A DNA stretch of 64,000 nt from Sphingopyxis jiangsuensis (GCF_016734905.1 NZ_JAERPO010000001.1:682001-746000), one strand, 5' to 3'; numbered from the stretch's first letter, positions 50,614-60,710 are shown. Program-made: numbers and translations. Notes: generated by a model from the sequence alone, not told the origin.

Positions 50614-51297
50614 CTAGCCTTCGCTCTCGCTGATATCGTCGAGCACATCGGGGTCGAGCACCCGTACGCGCCCCTGCTCCAGCGCGATGATTCCCGATTC
50701 TTCCCAACTGCGAAGCTGGCGGTTGATATGTTCGCGGCTCATACCGGCAAAATTGCCGAGTTCGGTCTGGCTCAGCTCGACGCGGTGCGACGATTCGACA
50801 TCGCGGCGGATCAGCCGTTTCAGATAGCGCGCGAGCCGCGGTCCCGACGCATAAGCGCGGTCGCTTTCGATCGTCTGGTCGGCCAACCGTAGCCGCCGCG
50901 CGAGCTGCTGCATCAGCGACCAGGAAAACTCGGGGTGGGTGGTCACGAAATCGCGCATCGCATTGCGCCCGAGCTGAAGCGCGCTACCCGCACTCGTGGC
51001 GATCACCGACGCCGTGCGCTCGCCACCGTCGAGCAGCGCGATCTCGCCCAGCACCGCGCCCGGTTCGGCATAGGCGAGCACGATTTCCCGCCCCCCTGCC
51101 GTGAGCAACGATACGCGCGCGCTGCCCTCGGTCAGGATGAGCAGGCTGTCACCCGCGTCGCCCTGCGAGAGCAACTCCTTGCCCTTGGTGAAATTGACCG
51201 GCACCGCGCGCTTGGCGATGTCGGCCCAATCCTGCGGCGACAGGCCGGAAAAAATACTGTCGGGGCCTTGTAGCTCTGCGAGTTTCGCGTGATCCAT
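50614..51297 (-). CDS. Crp/Fnr-family transcription regulator
   Basis: This 227-residue protein has an N-terminal cyclic-nucleotide-binding-like domain (FTKGKELLSQGDAGDSLLIL, GAVLGEIALLDGGERTASVI) and a C-terminal HTH_CRP with LSQTELGNFAGMSREHINRQ. It has no cysteines, so it is not an Fe-S Fnr type. The effector is unknown. It lies 23 bases downstream of pyrG on the same strand. Confidence 0.88.
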   Translation of the reverse strand: MDHAKLAELQGPDSIFSGLSPQDWADIAKRAVPVNFTKGKELLSQGDAGDSLLILTEGSARVSLLTAGGREIVLAYAEPGAVLGEIALLDGGERTASVIATSAGSALQLGRNAMRDFVTTHPEFSWSLMQQLARRLRLADQTIESDRAYASGPRLARYLKRLIRRDVESSHRVELSQTELGNFAGMSREHINRQLRSWEESGIIALEQGRVRVLDPDVLDDISESEG

Positions 51298-51320
51298 GGC
51301 CCTTTTCCCCGTTGCCTGCG

Positions 51321-52952
51321 TCAGACCAGCCGACTTTGCCGCACCGCCGCCTCGATAAAGCCCTTGAACAGCGGATGCGGATCAAAGGGTTTCGACTTGA
51401 GTTCGGGATGGAACTGCACCCCGATGAACCACGGATGGTCCGGCCGCTCGACGATTTCGGGCAACATGCCATCGGGCGACAGTCCTGAAAAGACCAGCCC
51501 GCCCTTTTCCAGGGCGTCGCGATAAGCGCCGTTGACCTCGTAACGGTGACGGTGGCGCTCGCTGATGGCGTGCGCGCCGTAAACGGCGGCGACATGGCTG
51601 TTCGGCGACAGCTTGGCATCATAGGCACCGAGCCGCATCGTACCACCCAGGTCGGTGTCGGCCCCGCGCTTTTGCAGGCCTTCGGCGCTCATCCATTCGG
51701 TGATCAGGCCGACAACGGGCTCGTCGGTCGGGCCGAATTCGCTGCTCGACGCGCCCGCGATCCCGCTCGTATTCCGCGCCGCCTCGATACACGCCATCTG
51801 CATGCCGAGGCAGATGCCGAAAAAGGGCACGCCGCGCTCGCGCGCGAACCGCACGCTCGCAATCTTGCCCTCCGACCCGCGCTCGCCGAAGCCGCCGGGG
51901 ACGAGAATGCCGTGCATCGGTTCGAGGTTCGCAGCAAGCTCCTCGTCGTGCTCGAACATTTCGGCATCGAGCCAACGGATATTGACCTTCACCCGATTCG
52001 CGAGTCCGCCGTGAACCAACGCCTCGTTGAGCGATTTATAGGCGTCGGGCAGCGAGACATATTTGCCGACCACGCCGATCGTCACCTCGCCCTCGGGGTG
52101 CCGCTTGCGGTCCATGATGTCGTACCAGCGCGTCAGATCGGGTTCGGGTGCGTCGGAAATGCCGAAGGCGCGCAGCACTTCGCTGTCGAGTCCTTCGCCA
52201 TGATATTGGACCGGCACCGAATAGATGCTGTCGGCGTCGAGCGCGGGAATCACCGCTTCCTTGCGGACGTTGCAGAATTGCGCGATTTTCGCGCGCTCGC
52301 CCTCGGGCAACGGCTTTTCGCAACGGCACAGCAATATGTCGGGCTGGACGCCGAGCGACGCGAGTTCACGCACGCTGTGTTGCGTCGGCTTCGTCTTCAG
52401 CTCGCCCGCAGCGGCGATATAGGGCACCAGCGTGACATGGACCGACAGCGTCCGGTCGCGCCCCTCTTCGTTGCGAAGCTGGCGGATCGCCTCGATAAAG
52501 GGCAACGATTCGATGTCACCGACCGTGCCGCCGATCTCGCACAGCACGAAATCGAGGTCGTCGATGTCGGCGCGGGCAAATTCCTTGATGGCGTCGGTGA
52601 CGTGCGGGATCACCTGCACCGTCGCGCCCAGATAGTCGCCGCGGCGCTCCTTGGTGATGATCTGCTGATAAATTCGGCCCGAGGTGACATTGTCGCTCTG
52701 CCGCGCCGCAACACCGGTAAACCGCTCGTAATGGCCGAGGTCGAGGTCGGTTTCGGCCCCGTCGTCGGTCACATAGACCTCGCCATGCTGATAGGGCGAC
52801 ATCGTGCCCGGATCGACGTTCAGATAGGGGTCGAACTTCCGGATGCGCACGCGGTATCCGCGCGCCTGCAACAATGCCGCAAGGCTAGCCGCCATCAAAC
52901 CTTTGCCAAGGGAGGAGACCACGCCGCCGGTGATAAAAATGAACCGCGCCAT
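51321..52952 (-). CDS. pyrG: CTP synthase
   Basis: This 543-residue enzyme starts [20 protein letters not shown], with the ATP/UTP-binding [20 protein letters not shown] and a C-terminal glutaminase domain with the nucleophile in [18 protein letters not shown] and the His-Glu pair in [11 protein letters not shown]. It makes CTP from UTP and glutamine. Its gene follows secG across a 110-base leader with two hairpins. Confidence 0.98.
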   Translation of the reverse strand: MARFIFITGGVVSSLGKGLMAASLAALLQARGYRVRIRKFDPYLNVDPGTMSPYQHGEVYVTDDGAETDLDLGHYERFTGVAARQSDNVTSGRIYQQIITKERRGDYLGATVQVIPHVTDAIKEFARADIDDLDFVLCEIGGTVGDIESLPFIEAIRQLRNEEGRDRTLSVHVTLVPYIAAAGELKTKPTQHSVRELASLGVQPDILLCRCEKPLPEGERAKIAQFCNVRKEAVIPALDADSIYSVPVQYHGEGLDSEVLRAFGISDAPEPDLTRWYDIMDRKRHPEGEVTIGVVGKYVSLPDAYKSLNEALVHGGLANRVKVNIRWLDAEMFEHDEELAANLEPMHGILVPGGFGERGSEGKIASVRFARERGVPFFGICLGMQMACIEAARNTSGIAGASSSEFGPTDEPVVGLITEWMSAEGLQKRGADTDLGGTMRLGAYDAKLSPNSHVAAVYGAHAISERHRHRYEVNGAYRDALEKGGLVFSGLSPDGMLPEIVERPDHPWFIGVQFHPELKSKPFDPHPLFKGFIEAAVRQSRLV

Positions 52953-52981
52953 GGGAGGAAAGACTTACTCAACAGGAGGGT

Positions 52982-53029
52982 GACGGCGCAAGCCGTCGAA
53001 TCGCTTGCGGCGGAAAAAAATTCCGCCGC
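52982..53029 (-). promoter_or_regulatory. Two perfect hairpins in the secG-pyrG intergenic region
   Basis: Hairpin one (53007-53029) has 9-bp arms GCGGCGGAA / TTCCGCCGC with a 5-base A/T loop; hairpin two (52982-52997) has 6-bp arms GACGGC / GCCGTC with a 4-base loop. Both lie between the secG stop and the pyrG start, in the pyrG leader. The first could be an unusual terminator or attenuator; neither is followed by a T-run. Confidence 0.6.
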
Positions 53030-53062
53030 CCGCGGACTATGGTGCGAGGCCGAAGCCGCCGC

Positions 53063-53506
53063 TTATTTCTTTGCTGGCGCCTCTGCAGGGGCGTCCTGCG
53101 CGGTGGCCGCTGCCGCCGCTGCCGCAAGTGGATCGTCGGTCGCCGGAGCGGGCGCTGCCGTCGATGTGGCATCGGGGGCCGGCTGCGCAGGTCCGGTCAG
53201 GGACGAAGGCGTTGCGCCGCTCGACTGCGTCTGAGCGCTCTTCGACAGCGAGGTATCGATTGTCGAACCGCCGCGGCCCACCGACGCCATTGCGGCGAGC
53301 AGGATCGACAGACCTACGAACATGCACGCGAGAACCGTCGTCGCGCGCGTCATGAAATCGGCCGCGCCGCGTGCCGAAAGCAGGCCCGCCGGGCTACCGC
53401 CGACGCCCAGACCGCCACCTTCCGACTTTTGCATCAGGATGACCGCAATCATCGCGGCGGCAATCAGCGCCTGGACGACGAGCAGAAAGGTGAACAGGTT
53501 CGACAT
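53063..53506 (-). CDS. secG: Preprotein translocase subunit SecG
   Basis: This 147-residue protein has two membrane helices (FTFLLVVQALIAAAMIAVIL and ACMFVGLSILLAAMASVG) around the SecG signature QKSEGGGLGVGGSPAGLLSA. A long Ala/Pro/Thr-rich C-terminal tail is common in alphaproteobacterial SecG. It assists SecYE. It is part of the tpiA-secG-pyrG row. The start at 53506 (MSNLFTF) is at the first helix. Confidence 0.95.
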   Translation of the reverse strand: MSNLFTFLLVVQALIAAAMIAVILMQKSEGGGLGVGGSPAGLLSARGAADFMTRATTVLACMFVGLSILLAAMASVGRGGSTIDTSLSKSAQTQSSGATPSSLTGPAQPAPDATSTAAPAPATDDPLAAAAAAATAQDAPAEAPAKK

Positions 53507-53591
53507 CGAATTTTCCCGAAAACGCGCGCGGCCCCACGCGGACCGCATCTGCGGCGCACATAGAGAGGAAGCGCCGCAGCTTCAACCCATA

Positions 53592-53669
53592 CGTCGCCCC
53601 CGCGAAGCCGGGAGCCGCTGAATTGTCGGCGCTACATCGATGGCGCCACCCCGCATTCGCGGGGCGACG
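53592..53669. repeat. Imperfect palindromic intergenic repeat, family D
   Basis: CGTCGCCCCCGCGAAGCCGGG near 53592 and its approximate complement CCCCGCATTCGCGGGGCGACG at 53649-53669 flank a spacer. It lies between tpiA and secG, both on the minus strand, so it is transcribed within their operon. Confidence 0.7.
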
Positions 53670-53673
53670 ATTT

Positions 53674-54420
53674 TCAAAGCGCCGCGGCTGCCTCGATGAT
53701 CGGCACGAATTTCGCCGCAGTCAGGCTCGCTCCGCCGACAAGCGCCCCGTCGACATCACCCGCCGACAACAGCTCCGCCGCATTCTCGCCCGTCACCGAA
53801 CCGCCATAAAGGATGCGCAGCTGCCCGGCGCCCGCGCCGATCCGTTCGGCCAGGGCGCCTCGGATCGCGCCGTGCATTTCGGCGACGTCGGCCACCGTCG
53901 GCACCAAACCCGTGCCGATCGCCCAGATCGGCTCATAAGCGATTGCGAGGCGCGCGGGATCGAAATCGTCCGGCAGCGACCCTGCAACCTGCGCCAGCAC
54001 ATGCGCCACCGCGCCGCCCGATTCGCGCACGTCGCGCGGCTCGCCCACACAAAGGATGACGCCAAGCCCTGCGCCCAGCGCCGCCCCGGCCTTCGCCTTG
54101 ACGTCACTATCGGCCTCGCCAAAGGCCTCGCGCCGTTCGCTATGTCCGACGATGGTAACCGCCGCGCCGGCATCGGAAAGCATGGCGGCAGAAACGGACC
54201 CGGTGAATGCGCCGGATGCGGCAGCGTGGCAGTCCTGAGCGCCAACGACCGCGTCGGAGATTTCCGCGACCATCGGCCCGATCAGCGTGAATGGCGGGCA
54301 AAGCGCCACGTCGACACCCTGCCTGTTTGACGCGGCTTCGAAAATCGCGCGCGCTTCGCCAAGGGCGTCCTTTGTGCCGTTCATTTTCCAGTTGCCGACG
54401 ATATATTTGCGCCGCGCCAT
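53674..54420 (-). CDS. tpiA: Triosephosphate isomerase
   Basis: This 248-residue TIM barrel starts RRKYIVGNWKMNGTK with catalytic Lys in NWKMN, has His in IVGHSERRE, Glu in AYEPIWAIGTG and the phosphate loop ILYGGSVTGENA. It interconverts dihydroxyacetone phosphate and glyceraldehyde 3-phosphate. The ATG at 54420 was chosen; upstream frame is antisense-like. It is divergent from ppiD across 193 bases. Confidence 0.97.
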   Translation of the reverse strand: MARRKYIVGNWKMNGTKDALGEARAIFEAASNRQGVDVALCPPFTLIGPMVAEISDAVVGAQDCHAAASGAFTGSVSAAMLSDAGAAVTIVGHSERREAFGEADSDVKAKAGAALGAGLGVILCVGEPRDVRESGGAVAHVLAQVAGSLPDDFDPARLAIAYEPIWAIGTGLVPTVADVAEMHGAIRGALAERIGAGAGQLRILYGGSVTGENAAELLSAGDVDGALVGGASLTAAKFVPIIEAAAAL

Positions 54421-54613
54421 ATCCTGATCCTCCCGCCTTGTCCGATGTCGCCCGCCCCTAGCGGCCCGCGCGCCGTAAAGGCAAGCGCCTCTGAACCCGC
54501 CTGCACGCCGATGGCGCAAATCGCGCTTTCCCGCCTTGATGCAGCACCGCCGCGCGCCTAAAGCAGCCCGCATCCGTGCGCTTCACGCGCTTCGCCGAAA
54601 GACCTGACGCTTC

Positions 54614-56560
54614 ATGATCACCGCCATCCGCAATCTCTTCTCCTCCGCGATCGGCAAATTTATCGCGCTGGCCTTTGTCGTGCTCGTCGGTGTTGCCTTC
54701 GCGCTCAGCGATGTCACGGGCAGTTCAAGCTTCGGGGGAGTCGGCGGCGCCAACGTGGCGCGCGTCGGCGATACCGATATCGGCGTCGGCGAACTGCGCG
54801 ATCGCGTCCGCCTTGCCTATAACGATGCGCGCCAGCAGCAACCCGGACTGACGATGACAGCCTTCATCGAATCGGGCGGGCTTGACCAGACGCTGAATCA
54901 GCTGATCGAGGGTGCGGCCTTCGAACAATTCGCCAAAGAACTCGGCTTCGGCGTCAGCAAGCGGCTCGTCGACGGCCGCATCGCCGACCTGCCGGCGTTT
55001 GCGGGGGTCTCTGGAAGTTTCGACCAGACGCGTTTCGAAACATTCCTTCAACAGAACGGAATCAGCGAAGCGCAGCTGCGCCGCGACATTCGCCAGCAAC
55101 TTCTGGCCGAACAGCTTGCCTCGCCGGTTGGCACGCTTCCGCGCATCGCGACATCGCTCGCTCAGCCCTATGCAGCGCTGCTCCTCGAAGAGCGCCGGGG
55201 CCAGGCGACCTTCATCCCCGCGAGCCCCTTCGCCCCCTCGACCGACCCCGGCGACGCGGCGCTCCAGACCTATCTGACTCAGAATCGCGCGCGCTACACA
55301 ATTCCCGAGCGGCGCGTGCTGCAATATGCGGTGTTCGACAAGAGCGCGGCCCCCGCCGCCGCCGTCACCGACGCCGAAGTCGCCGAGGTCTATAAGGCCA
55401 ACGCCGCCCAATATGCCGCGCGCGAAACGCGCCGCTTTTCGCAGGTGATCGCGCCCGACAAGGCGACCGCCGATGCCATCGCCGCACGCGTCCGCGGCGG
55501 CACCGCGTTACTTCCCGCCGCCCAGACATCGGGTCTGACCGCGACGACGACGGGCGACCTCACCCGTTCGGCCTATGCCGCAACCAATGGCGAAGCCGCC
55601 GCAAAGGCCGCATATGCGGCAAGTCGCGGCGACCTTGTCGGTCCGCTGCAGACGAGTCTTGGCTGGGCGGTGGCGCGCGTCGAGGATGTTACCGCGCTCC
55701 CCGCTCGCTCACTCGCCGACGCCACCCCCGAAATCCGCGCCGAACTCGCAAAGAACAAGGCGAACGAGGCGATCGTCGATTTCTATAACGGCATCCAGGA
55801 CGCTGTGAATGGCGGCGCGTCGATCGAGGAAGTCGCCGCCGACCGCGGGCTGAAAGTCACCGAAACCCCTGCCCTGCTGCCCAGTGGCCGCGTCGTCGGC
55901 GACGGCAGCTATACCCTGCCCGCCGAACTCGCACCGATGCTCCAGCAGGCGTTCCAGACGGCGGTCGAAGGCGAGGGTTCGATCGCAACGCTTGTCGAGA
56001 ATGAAAAATTTGCGGTCTATGCCGTGAAGTCGATCGTCCAGGCCGCGCCGCCGCCGCTCGCGCGTATTCGCGGCGAACTCCTCGCCGACTGGCGCCTTTC
56101 CGAAGGGCAGAAGATCGCTCGCGACAAGGCGCGCGCGATCGTCAAGGCGGTCGAGGGCGGGCAGGCGTTCGCCGCCGCCGTCGCTGCCGCCGGTCCCAAC
56201 ATCGGCAGCGTCCAGACCATCGGCGGCCGCCGCGGCGAACTCGGCCAGAACGGTCAGCCGGTCCCGCCCGAACTCGCCCTCCTCTTCTCGATGGCAAAGA
56301 ACAGCGTCAAAACGCTTGAAGTGCCCGGCAATCGGGGCTGGATGGTGCTCTCGCTCGGCGAGGTCGAGCGCCCCGATCCAAAGGGCATCGAGCCGCAGCG
56401 CGTTGCCGCGATCGCCCAGCCGCTCGCCCCCGCCATCGGCAATGAGTTCGTCCAACAGCTCGCCGCCGAGGCAAAGCGCCGCGCTGGGGTCGAAATCAAC
56501 AAGGAGCTGCTCGAACAGCTGCGCCAGGAACTCACCGGCACCGCGCCGGTGACCGAATAG
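54614..56560 (+). CDS. ppiD: Periplasmic peptidyl-prolyl isomerase/chaperone, PpiD-like
   Basis: This 648-residue protein has one N-terminal membrane helix (IGKFIALAFVVLVGVAFALS), a SurA_N-like chaperone domain, a parvulin-type PPIase domain in the middle (RRFSQVIAPDKATADAIAAR through TSLGWAVARVEDV), and a second C-terminal parvulin-like part. PpiD is an inner-membrane periplasmic chaperone near the Sec translocon. trpE starts 8 bases after its stop, so the trp genes are probably cotranscribed with it. Confidence 0.9.
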   Translation: MITAIRNLFSSAIGKFIALAFVVLVGVAFALSDVTGSSSFGGVGGANVARVGDTDIGVGELRDRVRLAYNDARQQQPGLTMTAFIESGGLDQTLNQLIEGAAFEQFAKELGFGVSKRLVDGRIADLPAFAGVSGSFDQTRFETFLQQNGISEAQLRRDIRQQLLAEQLASPVGTLPRIATSLAQPYAALLLEERRGQATFIPASPFAPSTDPGDAALQTYLTQNRARYTIPERRVLQYAVFDKSAAPAAAVTDAEVAEVYKANAAQYAARETRRFSQVIAPDKATADAIAARVRGGTALLPAAQTSGLTATTTGDLTRSAYAATNGEAAAKAAYAASRGDLVGPLQTSLGWAVARVEDVTALPARSLADATPEIRAELAKNKANEAIVDFYNGIQDAVNGGASIEEVAADRGLKVTETPALLPSGRVVGDGSYTLPAELAPMLQQAFQTAVEGEGSIATLVENEKFAVYAVKSIVQAAPPPLARIRGELLADWRLSEGQKIARDKARAIVKAVEGGQAFAAAVAAAGPNIGSVQTIGGRRGELGQNGQPVPPELALLFSMAKNSVKTLEVPGNRGWMVLSLGEVERPDPKGIEPQRVAAIAQPLAPAIGNEFVQQLAAEAKRRAGVEINKELLEQLRQELTGTAPVTE

Positions 56561-56568
56561 CGCGTTCG

Positions 56569-58086
56569 ATGAGCCTCGAAGGACGCGCCGCCGCGCTCGA
56601 AGCGCTGGCGCAGGGCAAGGGCGCGGTCGTTTGGCAGCGCCTGATCGCCGACGTCGAAACGCCTGTCTCGGCGGCACTCAAGCTGATCGAGGCGGGTCGC
56701 GGCGACTGGGTGCTCGAATCGGTCGAAAGCGGCGAGACGCGCGGGCGCTATAGCCTGATCGGACTCGACCCCGACCTTTTGTTCGAGGTGCGCGGCGATA
56801 CCGCGCGCATCAACCGCAATTGGCCTAGCGACCGCGACGCCTTCATGCCCGTTCATGGACCGGCGCTCGACGCGCTGCGCGCGCTCGTCGCCGAATGCCG
56901 CTTCGACGTGCCCGAAGGATTACCCAAGGCGCTCGCGACGCTCGTCGGCTTTTTCGCCTATGAAACCATCGGCCTTGTCGAACGCATTCCGCGCGCGGAC
57001 GGCGACGGGCTCGGTCTGCCCGACATGGTGTTCGTGCGCCCGACGACGATCCTTGTCTTCGACCGGCTTGCCGACGAGCTGTTCCTGATTGCGCCGATCT
57101 GGCCCGATGCCGATGCCGCGATCGACCGGATGATCGACGACACCGCCGACCGGCTCGACAGCATCGCCGCACGCCTGGCGAGCGCGAGCGCGCATGGCGA
57201 GCGTGCCCAAACCGCACTTGTCCCTGACGCCATCGACGCCGCGCCAGCGACGCCGCGCGACCGCTTTGCAGAAATGGTCGCGACGGCGAAGGACTATATC
57301 GCCGCGGGCGACATTTTTCAGGTCGTGCTCTCGCAGCGCTTTTCGACCCCGTTCGACCTGCCGCCCTTCGATCTCTACCGCGCGCTGCGCCGCGTGAATC
57401 CCTCGCCCTTCCTCTACTTCCTCGACCTCCCCGGCTTCGCGCTCATCGGTTCGTCGCCCGAAATCCTCGTTCGGGTGAGGGATGGCGAGGTGACGATCCG
57501 CCCGATCGCCGGCACGCGCCCGCGCGGCCGCACGAGCGCGGAAGATGTCGAGAATCGCGAAAGCCTGCTCGCGGATCCAAAGGAGCGCGCCGAGCATTTG
57601 ATGCTGCTCGACCTCGGTCGAAACGACGTCGGCCGCGCGTCGGTCGGCGGCAGCGTGACCGTCACCGACAGCTATACGGTCGAATTTTACAGCCATGTCA
57701 TGCACATCGTGTCGAACGTCATCGGCCGCCTCGCGCCCGACAAGGACGCGATCGACGCACTGTTCGCGGGCTTTCCCGCCGGCACCGTCAGCGGCGCGCC
57801 AAAGGTGCGCGCGTGCCAGATCATCGCCGAACTCGAAGCCGACGCGCGCGGGCCTTACGCGGGCGGAGTCGGCTATTTCGCCCCCGACGGCAATATGGAC
57901 AGCTGCATCGTCCTGCGCACCGCGATCGTCCAGGATGGTGTCATGCATGTCCAGGCGGGCGCAGGCATCGTCGCCGACAGCGACCCCGCCTATGAACAGC
58001 GCGAATGCGAGGCCAAGGCCGGCGCACTTTTCGCCGCAGCGCGCGAAGCGGTGCGACTTGCGGGTACGCCGGGATATGGGCAATGA
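56569..58086 (+). CDS. trpE: Anthranilate synthase component I
   Basis: This 505-residue enzyme has the N-terminal regulatory domain with ESVESGETRGRYSLIGL (Trp feedback site region) and the chorismate-binding domain with AGDIFQVVLSQRF, SSPEILVRV, RPIAGTRPRGRTSAEDVE, DLGRNDVGR and GAPKVRACQIIAELE. It makes anthranilate from chorismate with TrpG. There are only 8 bases between ppiD and trpE, leaving no room for a leader-peptide attenuator. Confidence 0.97.
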   Translation: MSLEGRAAALEALAQGKGAVVWQRLIADVETPVSAALKLIEAGRGDWVLESVESGETRGRYSLIGLDPDLLFEVRGDTARINRNWPSDRDAFMPVHGPALDALRALVAECRFDVPEGLPKALATLVGFFAYETIGLVERIPRADGDGLGLPDMVFVRPTTILVFDRLADELFLIAPIWPDADAAIDRMIDDTADRLDSIAARLASASAHGERAQTALVPDAIDAAPATPRDRFAEMVATAKDYIAAGDIFQVVLSQRFSTPFDLPPFDLYRALRRVNPSPFLYFLDLPGFALIGSSPEILVRVRDGEVTIRPIAGTRPRGRTSAEDVENRESLLADPKERAEHLMLLDLGRNDVGRASVGGSVTVTDSYTVEFYSHVMHIVSNVIGRLAPDKDAIDALFAGFPAGTVSGAPKVRACQIIAELEADARGPYAGGVGYFAPDGNMDSCIVLRTAIVQDGVMHVQAGAGIVADSDPAYEQRECEAKAGALFAAAREAVRLAGTPGYGQ

Positions 58087-58346
58087 GTCAGCTCGCCGCT
58101 TTCACGTCCGACGACATCCGCCGCGTCACCTTTTTCAAGCGCGACGAGCTGACGTCCGACCTGATCTGCTGTGAGATATCTTGCGAAGAGCGCTATTGGA
58201 TTTTCCACGAAGAAATGGACAAATGGCACCCGCTGCTCGCCCTGCTCGGGTCCCTCCCCAATTTCGCGGCGAATTGGTATGAGAGGGTAAGCCAACCGCC
58301 CTTCGCCCGTTCCCGATTCATTGCCTTCGACAGGCCCACCCCATGA
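58083..58346 (+). CDS. Unknown 87-residue protein between trpE and trpG
   Basis: This small soluble protein begins [20 protein letters not shown] and contains Cys29, Cys30 and Cys34, three tryptophans (39, 48, 65) and a helical [20 protein letters not shown] stretch. Its ATG overlaps the trpE stop by 4 bases and its own stop overlaps the trpG start by 4 bases, so it is fully coupled in the trp operon. This tight embedding argues for a real gene. I do not recognise a family; role in Trp synthesis is only inferred from position. Confidence 0.8.
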   Translation: MSQLAAFTSDDIRRVTFFKRDELTSDLICCEISCEERYWIFHEEMDKWHPLLALLGSLPNFAANWYERVSQPPFARSRFIAFDRPTP

Positions 58347-58933
58347 TCCTCGTCATCGATAACTACGACAGCTTCACCTTCAACCTCGTCCATTATCTGA
58401 TCGAGCTGGGCGCAGAGGTCAGCGTCGTGCGCAACGACGCGCTCACCGCCGCCGATGCGATGGCGAGCAACGCCGCGGGTTTCCTCATCTCGCCCGGCCC
58501 CTGCACGCCGAACGAGGCGGGTATCAGCCTTGATCTTGTCGCCGCCTGTGCCGAGGCGCGGCGGCCGCTGCTCGGCGTGTGTCTCGGGCATCAGGCGATC
58601 GGCCAGCATTTCGGCGGCACGGTGCAGCGCGGGCATCTGATGCACGGCAAGACCTCGCCCGTCTGCCATGACGCCAGCGGCCTGTTCGAGGGACTGCCCT
58701 CGCCGCTCACCGCGACGCGCTACCACAGCCTCGAGGTCGTCGATATTCCGGACGACCTCGTCATCAACGCGACCAGCGACGATGGCGCCGTGATGGGCTT
58801 TCGCCACGCGGAGCTGCCGCTCCACGGCGTGCAATTCCACCCCGAAAGCATCGCGACCGAGCATGGCCATGCGATGCTCGCCAATTATCTGCGGATCGCG
58901 GGGCTGCCCGTCGCCGACCTGCAGCGCGCATGA
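58343..58933 (+). CDS. trpG: Anthranilate synthase component II (glutamine amidotransferase)
   Basis: This 196-residue class I amidotransferase has [27 protein letters not shown], the nucleophile in [17 protein letters not shown] and the His-Glu pair in [14 protein letters not shown]. It supplies ammonia to TrpE and may also serve PabB. It is coupled on both sides by 4-base overlaps. Confidence 0.96.
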   Translation: MILVIDNYDSFTFNLVHYLIELGAEVSVVRNDALTAADAMASNAAGFLISPGPCTPNEAGISLDLVAACAEARRPLLGVCLGHQAIGQHFGGTVQRGHLMHGKTSPVCHDASGLFEGLPSPLTATRYHSLEVVDIPDDLVINATSDDGAVMGFRHAELPLHGVQFHPESIATEHGHAMLANYLRIAGLPVADLQRA

Positions 58934-59928
58934 GCCGCTTCGGTCCCTTTCCCGACCCCGCCGCCTTTCTGGGCGCGGACGAGGCGGCGTTCGCCTTTGC
59001 GACGATGCTCGACGGCGGCGGCAGCGACGACGAGGTTGCGGCCTTCCTCGCGGCACTGTCGGATCGCGGCGAGACGGCGACCGAAATCGCCGCCGCGGCG
59101 CAGGCGATGCGCGACCGGCTGATCCCGATTGCGGCGCCCGCGGGCGCAATCGACGTGTGCGGCACCGGCGGCGATGGCCACCACACGCTCAACGTCTCGA
59201 CCGCCGTCGCGATCGTTGTGGCCGCGTGCGAAGTTCCGGTTGCAAAGCACGGAAATCGCGCGGCATCGTCGAAAGCAGGCGCCGCCGACACGCTTGAGGC
59301 GCTGGGCCTCGACATGGACCGCGCCGCCGCCAATGCGGAGGCGCAGCTCGCCGACCTTGGCATCTGCTTCCTTTTCGCCGCGCATCATCATCCGGCGATG
59401 AAGCGCATCATGCCGATCCGCAAGGCGCTCGGCCGCCGCACCATCTTCAACCTCATGGGCCCGCTCGCCAACCCCGCGCGCGTCACCCGCCAGCTCGTCG
59501 GCATCGCGCGGCCCGCCTATGTCCCCGTCTATGCCGAGGCGCTATACCGGCTCGGCACCGAACATTCGCGCGTCGTTTCGGGCGACGAGGGGCTCGACGA
59601 ACTCTCGCTCGCGGGCGGCAACGAGGTGGCGGTCGTCACCCCCGACGGCGTGCGAATGCAGCGCAGCCATGCCGCTGACGCGGGCCTCCCGTCGCACCCC
59701 GTCGAAGCGCTCCGCGGCGGCGATGCTACGCATAATGCCAATGCGCTCCGCGCGCTGTTCCAGGGCGAAACCGGCGCCTATCGCAACGCAGTGCTCTATA
59801 ACGCCGCCGAGGCGCTGGTGGTCGCGGGCGCGGTCGACACGCTGGTCGACGGGGTCGAGGAAGCCGCCGAAGCCATCGACAAGGGGCTCGCCAACGCGCT
59901 GCTCAACTGCTGGATCGCCTATAAATGA
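58930..59928 (+). CDS. trpD: Anthranilate phosphoribosyltransferase
   Basis: This 332-residue enzyme has the PRPP-binding [17 protein letters not shown] (the CGTGGD motif), [40 protein letters not shown] and GPLANPA. It transfers phosphoribose to anthranilate. It overlaps trpG and trpC by 4 bases each. Confidence 0.97.
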   Translation: MSRFGPFPDPAAFLGADEAAFAFATMLDGGGSDDEVAAFLAALSDRGETATEIAAAAQAMRDRLIPIAAPAGAIDVCGTGGDGHHTLNVSTAVAIVVAACEVPVAKHGNRAASSKAGAADTLEALGLDMDRAAANAEAQLADLGICFLFAAHHHPAMKRIMPIRKALGRRTIFNLMGPLANPARVTRQLVGIARPAYVPVYAEALYRLGTEHSRVVSGDEGLDELSLAGGNEVAVVTPDGVRMQRSHAADAGLPSHPVEALRGGDATHNANALRALFQGETGAYRNAVLYNAAEALVVAGAVDTLVDGVEEAAEAIDKGLANALLNCWIAYK

Positions 59929-60710
59929 ACAAGCTCACGCAGATTCTTGAAACCAAGGCGGGCGAGGTCGCCGAACGCCGCAAGATGCGCAGCGTCGCCG
60001 ATCTCGACGCGGTGGCGGCGTCGCCGGTGCGCGGCTTCCACGCGGCGCTTCAGGCCAAAATCGACGCGGGCGGCTTCGCCCTCATCGCCGAAATCAAAAA
60101 AGCTTCGCCTTCCAAAGGTTTGATACGAGCCGATTTCAATCCAGTCGACCACGCTCGCGCCTATGCCGCCGGCGGCGCGGCGTGCCTGTCGGTGCTTACC
60201 GACGCGCCTTATTTTCAGGGGCATGAGGATTATCTGGTAGCCGCGCGCGCCGCCTGCGCCCTCCCCGTCCTCCGCAAGGATTTCATGATCGACCCGTGGC
60301 AGGTCGCCGAAGCGCGCGCAATCGGCGCCGACGCGATCCTGATCATCGTCGCCGCGCTCGACGACGGCGCGATGCGCGAGATCGAGGCCGCGGCGATCGA
60401 ACGCCAAATGGACGTGCTCGTCGAGGTTCACGATGAGGCCGAACTCGACCGCGCGCTGGGAACACTCCGGTCGCGCCTGATCGGCGTCAACAACCGCGAC
60501 CTCCGCACCTTCGAAACCGACCTGGGCGTCACCGAACGGCTGGCAAGGCTCGTTCCGCCCGAGACCCTGCTCGTCGGCGAAAGCGGAATCGCAACGCACG
60601 CCGACTGCCAGCGCCTCGCCCAAAGCGGCGTCAGGACCTTTCTTGTCGGCGAAAGCCTGATGCGTCAGGTTGACGTCGTGGCGGCGACCAGCGCGTTACT
60701 CCAGGGCTGA
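59925..60710 (+). CDS. trpC: Indole-3-glycerol phosphate synthase
   Basis: This 261-residue TIM barrel has [59 protein letters not shown] and [14 protein letters not shown]. It forms indole-3-glycerol phosphate. It is last in the trp operon here; trpF, trpB and trpA are not in the window. Confidence 0.97.
   Translation: MNKLTQILETKAGEVAERRKMRSVADLDAVAASPVRGFHAALQAKIDAGGFALIAEIKKASPSKGLIRADFNPVDHARAYAAGGAACLSVLTDAPYFQGHEDYLVAARAACALPVLRKDFMIDPWQVAEARAIGADAILIIVAALDDGAMREIEAAAIERQMDVLVEVHDEAELDRALGTLRSRLIGVNNRDLRTFETDLGVTERLARLVPPETLLVGESGIATHADCQRLAQSGVRTFLVGESLMRQVDVVAATSALLQG

Noticed and set aside
56561..56568. Trp leader attenuator before trpE
   Set aside because: Only 8 bases lie between ppiD and trpE, so there is no room for a leader peptide and alternative hairpins.
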